A stretch of DNA of 8,201 nt, from NCBI GenBank assembly GCA_012841675.1, contig DUUG01000048.1:1-8201 (forward strand). The letters run 5' to 3'. The translations under genes were made by a program, and so were the position numbers. Every line of letters begins with the position of its first letter. Within the stretch, counting starts at the first letter, position 1. Of this stretch, positions 5,199 to 8,201 are shown piece after piece. The notes below the pieces were generated by a model. It did not search any database, was not told the DNA's origin, and saw nothing but the letters and a program-made list of their open reading frames with translations. The stretch is from Clostridiales bacterium (GTDB lineage Bacteria > Bacillota > Clostridia > Oscillospirales > QAMX01).

Positions 5199-6605
5199 AT
5201 GCAGAAATTCTTCAAGCTCAAAGAAAACGGCACCACTTTCTCCACGGAAGTCATCGCCGGGTTTACCACCTTCTTTGCCATGGCCTACATTATTATCGTT
5301 AACCCGAACATGCTCGCCATCTCCGGCATGGAATGGGGCGCGGTTTTCCTTGCCACCATTATCGCCTCTATCATAGGCACATTGGTCATGGGACTGTTTG
5401 CTAACGTTCCCTATGCACAGGCCCCCGGTATGGGTTTGAACGCCTTCTTCGTGTTCACCGTTTGCTTCGGATTGAACTTCACCTGGCAACAGGCACTTTC
5501 CATGGTTTTCCTGTGCGGTCTGATTAACGTTTTAATCACGGTAACCCGCGTTCGTAAGCACATCATTCGTTCCATTCCTCAGAGTCTGCAGCATGCCATC
5601 GGCGGCGGTATTGGTATTTTCATCGCCTACATCGGCATTAAAAACGCAGGGTTTTTAAGCTTTACCGCTGACCCCGGCACGTATTTCATGGCCGGTGATA
5701 CGGTTATTGCCAACTCTTCCATCGTTCCCGCTTTGGTCGAGTTCAACAACCCGTCCGTTATTTTGGCTCTGATCGGTCTTGTTATCACCTTTGTTCTCTT
5801 GGTTCTCAAAGTTCGTGGCGCTATCTTCATTGGCATTATCGCCACTGCCCTGCTTGGTATTCCCATGGGCATTACGAAGATGAACGAAGTCATTACCTTT
5901 AAGGATGCTCTCGAGGTTCTGCCCTCTACGTTTGGCGTTATCTTCACATCAGAAGGTCTGCCTTCTCTCTTTACCGACCTTTCTAAACTGCCCCTTGTGC
6001 TGATGACCATCTTTGCGTTCAGCCTTTCCGACACCTTTGACACCATCGGCACCTTCATCGGCACCGGTCTGAAATCCGGCATCTTCACCGCCGCTGACCA
6101 GGAAGCTCTCGCCGACAGCCGCGGCTTCCGCTCCAAGATGGACCGGGCTCTGTTTGCCGATGCTACGGCAACCTCCATCGGCGCTATCTTCGGCACCTCC
6201 AACACCACGACCTACGTTGAATCTGCTGCCGGTATCGGCGCAGGCGGTCGGACAGGACTTACAAGCGTTGTAGTTGCTATTCTTTTTGCTGTCAGCGCCT
6301 TCTTCGCTCCTGTTGTCAGCGCTATTCCCTCCGAGGCTACGGCAGCGGCTCTGATCGTCGTCGGTATTATGATGCTCAGCGCCTTCACCGAAGTTAAGTG
6401 GGATGTTCTGGAAGAAGCAATCCCCGCTTTCTTCGCCGGCATCTTCATGGCGTTCTGCTACAGCATTTCCTACGGTATTGCCGCCGGCTTCATCTTCTAT
6501 ATCCTTGTGAAGATCTGCAAGCGCGAGATTAAAGACATTCATCCGATTCTTTGGGTTTCGACCATTCTGTTTATTGCAAACTTCATTATTCTTGCTCGGA
6601 TCTAA
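5199..6605 (+). CDS. pbuG: NCS2-family purine permease (AzgA/PbuG-type, guanine/hypoxanthine or adenine uptake)
   Basis: A 468-residue polytopic membrane protein, mostly hydrophobic with roughly 12-14 helices, of the length normal for the AzgA-like branch of NCS2. Family marks: FFAMAYIIIVNPNML near the N-terminus (about residues 25-39), QAPGMGLNAFF (74-84), the central SLSDTFDTIGTFIGTG (from 275) and GTSNTTTYVESAAGIGAGGRTG (332-353), which carry the substrate- and proton-coupling residues in this branch. These transporters import a purine base with protons; B. subtilis PbuG takes hypoxanthine and guanine, while E. coli relatives prefer adenine or guanine/hypoxanthine, so the exact base is inferred. 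AGGAGG lies 7 bases before the ATG. The gene is monocistronic, with an extended -10 promoter, a 117-base leader and its own terminator. It reads like a housekeeping salvage gene with no sign of transfer. Confidence 0.93.
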   Translation: MQKFFKLKENGTTFSTEVIAGFTTFFAMAYIIIVNPNMLAISGMEWGAVFLATIIASIIGTLVMGLFANVPYAQAPGMGLNAFFVFTVCFGLNFTWQQALSMVFLCGLINVLITVTRVRKHIIRSIPQSLQHAIGGGIGIFIAYIGIKNAGFLSFTADPGTYFMAGDTVIANSSIVPALVEFNNPSVILALIGLVITFVLLVLKVRGAIFIGIIATALLGIPMGITKMNEVITFKDALEVLPSTFGVIFTSEGLPSLFTDLSKLPLVLMTIFAFSLSDTFDTIGTFIGTGLKSGIFTAADQEALADSRGFRSKMDRALFADATATSIGAIFGTSNTTTYVESAAGIGAGGRTGLTSVVVAILFAVSAFFAPVVSAIPSEATAAALIVVGIMMLSAFTEVKWDVLEEAIPAFFAGIFMAFCYSISYGIAAGFIFYILVKICKREIKDIHPILWVSTILFIANFIILARI

Positions 6606-6636
6606 TTCTTGCAGGAAGTAAATATTTTGGCAGCAT

Positions 6637-6670
6637 AACCCTGTGGCCAATGGCCACAGGGTTCTTTTTT
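6637..6670 (+). terminator. Intrinsic terminator of the purine permease gene
   Basis: A perfect stem AACCCTGTGGCC (6637-6648) with GGCCACAGGGTT (6652-6663) closes a three-base loop and is followed by CTTTTTT. It starts 31 bases after the TAA at 6603-6605. Confidence 0.92.
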
Positions 6671-6711
6671 GCTTTTTCGCGGTATATTTCCTTTTCATTT
6701 TCATTTTCCGG

Positions 6712-6738
6712 AAAACTATATCATATTTGTATAGTTTT
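6712..6738. repeat. 9-bp inverted repeat upstream of sodA
   Basis: AAAACTATA (6712-6720) and TATAGTTTT (6730-6738) are perfect inverted arms around a 9-base spacer. The arms are A/T-rich and the right arm is followed by AGGG rather than a T-run, so a terminator is unlikely. An operator or a chance A/T palindrome are the alternatives. Confidence 0.35.
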
Positions 6739-6782
6739 AGGGTAGAATATATTGGAAGTTTGTATACTCTGCCGCTTTACTT

Positions 6783-6795
6783 TACTAAATTAGTA
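6783..6795. promoter_or_regulatory. Candidate operator: TACTAA-A-TTAGTA inverted repeat upstream of sodA
   Basis: A perfect 6-1-6 inverted repeat. It sits inside the spacer of a possible promoter TTTACT (6776-6781) - 17 bases - TATCAT (6799-6804). The size resembles the 7-1-7 boxes of the Fur/PerR family, which control superoxide dismutase genes in many Bacillota, but the bases do not match the PerR (TTATAAT-n-ATTATAA) or Fur consensus, so the regulator is unknown. Confidence 0.35.
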
Positions 6796-6868
6796 TAGTA
6801 TCATATAGCCATAAGTTAAAGCCTGCTAACTTTTGGAATAATGCCTTCGGAAAACTGAATAATATGAA

Positions 6869-6879
6869 GGTATAATACC
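6869..6879 (+). promoter_or_regulatory. Candidate sodA -10 (TATAAT) inside a GGTAT-A-ATACC palindrome
   Basis: TATAAT at 6871-6876 is a perfect -10 placed 24 bases before the start codon, so transcription would begin near 6883, just before the ribosome site. It is embedded in a 5-1-5 inverted repeat (6869-6879). The -35 region is poor: the best is TTCGGA at 6846-6851 with a 19-base spacer. It is therefore either an activator-dependent promoter or a chance match, with the TTTACT/TATCAT pair further upstream as the alternative. Confidence 0.45.
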
Positions 6880-6900
6880 CGTTTTAAGGGAGGAATTATA

Positions 6901-7545
6901 ATGTATAAGCAAATCCAATTATCCTATGATTTTAACGCTCTGGAACCCTATATTGACGAGCTCACCATGATTACCCACTACTCCAAGCACCATGCCGCGT
7001 ATACCAACAACTTAAACGCCTCTTTGGAAAAGCTTCCGGCCTTCGCCGGAAACTCCATTGAAGACATTCTGAGCAATCTGCAAGTTATAGAGGATGAAGC
7101 CCTGCGCACGGCGGTTCGCAACAACGGCGGCGGCTTCTATAACCACAACCTCTACTTCGGCATCCTCTCTCCTAATGCCAAAAAGGCGCCTTCCGGCGAA
7201 CTGGCAGACAAGATTAACGCCGACTTCGGCAGTCTAGATGCCCTTAAAGACCGTTTGTCCGCATTAGCCGCCGGCCGGTTTGGCTCCGGCTGGGCTTGGT
7301 TATCTGTGGACCGGGAAGGCAAGCTGCACGCTTCCTCCTCGCCCAATCAAGATAATCCTATGATGGAGGGCAACGGCCATATTCCCATCCTAGGTATTGA
7401 CGTTTGGGAACATGCTTACTATTTGAAGTACAAAAACCTGCGCGCCGATTATATCAAGGCTTTCTGGGAAGTGCTTGATTGGTCTGCGGTGGAAAAGCTT
7501 TATGAGTCCGCCAAGGGCGGCTGCATAGGGTCATGCTCTTTATAA
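6901..7545 (+). CDS. sodA: Superoxide dismutase, Mn/Fe family (manganese-type signature)
   Basis: A 214-residue cytoplasmic enzyme converting superoxide to hydrogen peroxide and oxygen. The N-terminal helical hairpin carries the first metal ligand, His26, in THYSKHHAAYTNNLN (25-39), followed by RNNGGGFYNHNLYF (73-86) with His82. The C-terminal alpha/beta domain gives GSGWAWLSV (128-136), NQDNP (149-153) and the signature DVWEHAYY (167-174) with ligands Asp167 and His171. Gln150 sits where Mn-type enzymes place the active-site Gln; Fe-type enzymes instead have Gln near position 70-78, here Gly. Mn or cambialistic use is therefore favoured. The protein ends in GGCIGSCSL, a short tail with two cysteines (208 and 212) not expected from the core fold. 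AGGGAGG lies 7 bases before the ATG. It is a single-gene unit ending near the 7602 terminator. Confidence 0.95.
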   Translation: MYKQIQLSYDFNALEPYIDELTMITHYSKHHAAYTNNLNASLEKLPAFAGNSIEDILSNLQVIEDEALRTAVRNNGGGFYNHNLYFGILSPNAKKAPSGELADKINADFGSLDALKDRLSALAAGRFGSGWAWLSVDREGKLHASSSPNQDNPMMEGNGHIPILGIDVWEHAYYLKYKNLRADYIKAFWEVLDWSAVEKLYESAKGGCIGSCSL

Positions 7546-7600
7546 ATCTACCTCTACCTTGTCATAGATATCCTCCTTACCCTTTTCCTTATCCTTCCTC

Positions 7601-7632
7601 AAAAAAACCGGCGCCTTATGCGCCGGTTTTTT
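7601..7632. terminator. Bidirectional intrinsic terminator between sodA and the convergent minus-strand gene
   Basis: A perfect 13-bp stem (7602-7614 with 7620-7632; GC core CCGGCGC/GCGCCGG) closes the loop CTTAT. It has seven A's on the left and six T's on the right, so it can end transcription both ways. It lies 56 bases past the sodA stop and 2 bases past the minus-strand gene's stop. Confidence 0.92.
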
Positions 7633-7634
7633 CT

Positions 7635-8201
7635 TTATTTTCTTGTAATGCGAATTTCCGCAAATTCTATGCCAATGCGCTTTTCTTCCAGTTCCAGGAA
7701 CAGACAACCGTTTTCAAAAACCTCAGCCGGCAATTCCAGCTTCACTGCACAGTACGATTCTCCAAGCCATGCACGCTCGTATTCTTCATCCCGAACGAGC
7801 GTCTTGTAATCTCCGCGGAATATTTCATGGCCGTTGGCTTTGACCACAAAGTCCGTGGGCGGAAGCTCCTTCTTGAGCATATCAGACGTAATGATCCGAA
7901 GCTCATAATCCTGCCCCGGTAAAAAGCCGCCGATCTCCGCATGGAAGAAAAAGTGATCGTACAGGCCGATTAAAGACATGGGGATTTGACCGTTGTTCCG
8001 CTGTAAGCTGTCGCCACGGAAGTTCAAGTACGCATCCACGGGTTTTCCGCCGAAACGCTCTAGCCCGTCCACCGCCACGGAAAAAGCAAACTCGTCAGGC
8101 TGTAAGGCGTCGTGTGCTAAAAATTCGTTTAATGCTGCCTGCTGTTCCTTTTCCGGGAGGTTTTGCATGGCGGAAAGCCGTGTAATTAGGTATTTCCGGT
8201 C
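7635..8201 (-). CDS. Unidentified protein, C-terminal part (5' end outside window)
   Basis: The frame runs without a stop from the window edge at 8201 to a TAA at 7637-7635, giving at least 188 residues. An internal ATG at 8168 has no ribosome site (GGCTTTCCGCC precedes it), and the 11 codons upstream (DRKYLITRLSA) remain open. I therefore read this as the C-terminal part of a longer gene rather than a complete 177-residue protein. The segment starts with an amphipathic charged stretch (NLPEKEQQAALNEFLAHD) and then becomes beta-rich with alternating hydrophobic strands (FAFSVAVDG, YELRIITSD, DFVVKANGHEIF, CAVKLELP, CLFLELEE, IGIEFAEIRITRK). No membrane segment is visible. The closing strands look like an accessory beta-sandwich, as in the C-termini of some glycoside hydrolases, but no family signature was recognised. 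It is convergent with sodA, sharing its terminator. Confidence 0.7.
   Translation of the reverse strand, partial: DRKYLITRLSAMQNLPEKEQQAALNEFLAHDALQPDEFAFSVAVDGLERFGGKPVDAYLNFRGDSLQRNNGQIPMSLIGLYDHFFFHAEIGGFLPGQDYELRIITSDMLKKELPPTDFVVKANGHEIFRGDYKTLVRDEEYERAWLGESYCAVKLELPAEVFENGCLFLELEEKRIGIEFAEIRITRK

Noticed and set aside
5627..6704. Long minus-strand open frames (193 and 251 codons) opposite the permease
   Set aside because: The permease is unmistakable on the plus strand. The minus-strand products are Gly/Asp/Glu- or Lys/Arg-rich shadows, and one runs through the permease terminator.
6712..6738. Second terminator downstream of the permease
   Set aside because: The stem is almost all A/T and the right arm is followed by AGGG, not a T-run; a strong terminator already lies at 6637-6670.

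Overview
The window looks like a chromosomal segment of a Gram-positive, Clostridia-like (Bacillota) anaerobe, possibly a gut or plant-litter fermenter. This is inferred from strong AGGAGG-type ribosome binding sites, A/T-rich intergenic regions with TTGnnn-17-TATAAT promoters, strong intrinsic terminators and the families present. No 16S rRNA or other marker gene is here, so the placement is tentative. All the intact genes are recognisable housekeeping or carbohydrate-related families. I see no tRNA, rRNA, CRISPR array, insertion sequence or phage gene.

Layout. (1) 1-287 (+): 3' end of a sialidase/BNR-repeat protein. It converges on (2) 361-1293 (-), a diacylglycerol/lipid kinase of the YegS/DagK family, and the two share a bidirectional terminator; the kinase has its own promoter at 1334-1362. 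(3) 1460-4877 (-): a probable three-gene operon read from a promoter at 4931-4959. It holds a CE15-like glucuronoyl esterase, a sugar-1-phosphate nucleotidylyltransferase with a left-handed beta-helix tail, and a uridine-kinase-like P-loop kinase, and it ends in a strong terminator at 1421-1458. (4) 4878-5198: divergent intergenic region with two promoters, TTGCAA repeats, a DnaA-box match and a potentially structured leader. (5) 5199-6605 (+): NCS2/AzgA-type purine permease with its own terminator. (6) 6606-6900: regulatory region with several inverted repeats. (7) 6901-7545 (+): Mn/Fe superoxide dismutase with an odd cysteine-containing tail. (8) 7635-8201 (-): 3' part of an unidentified protein that stays open through the window edge, converging on the dismutase gene at a shared terminator.

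How the genes may work together. The only group that looks like a functional unit is the minus-strand operon: an esterase that would free a uronic acid or other sugar, a small-molecule kinase, and an enzyme that activates sugar phosphates to NDP-sugars. Their co-transcription suggests, but does not prove, a cytoplasmic sugar or nucleotide-sugar route. The esterase has no signal peptide and has Gln where characterised family members have the catalytic Glu, so it may not be a classical xylan-lignin esterase. The permease (purine uptake), the dismutase (oxygen defence) and the lipid kinase (lipid recycling) each look like independent single-gene units.
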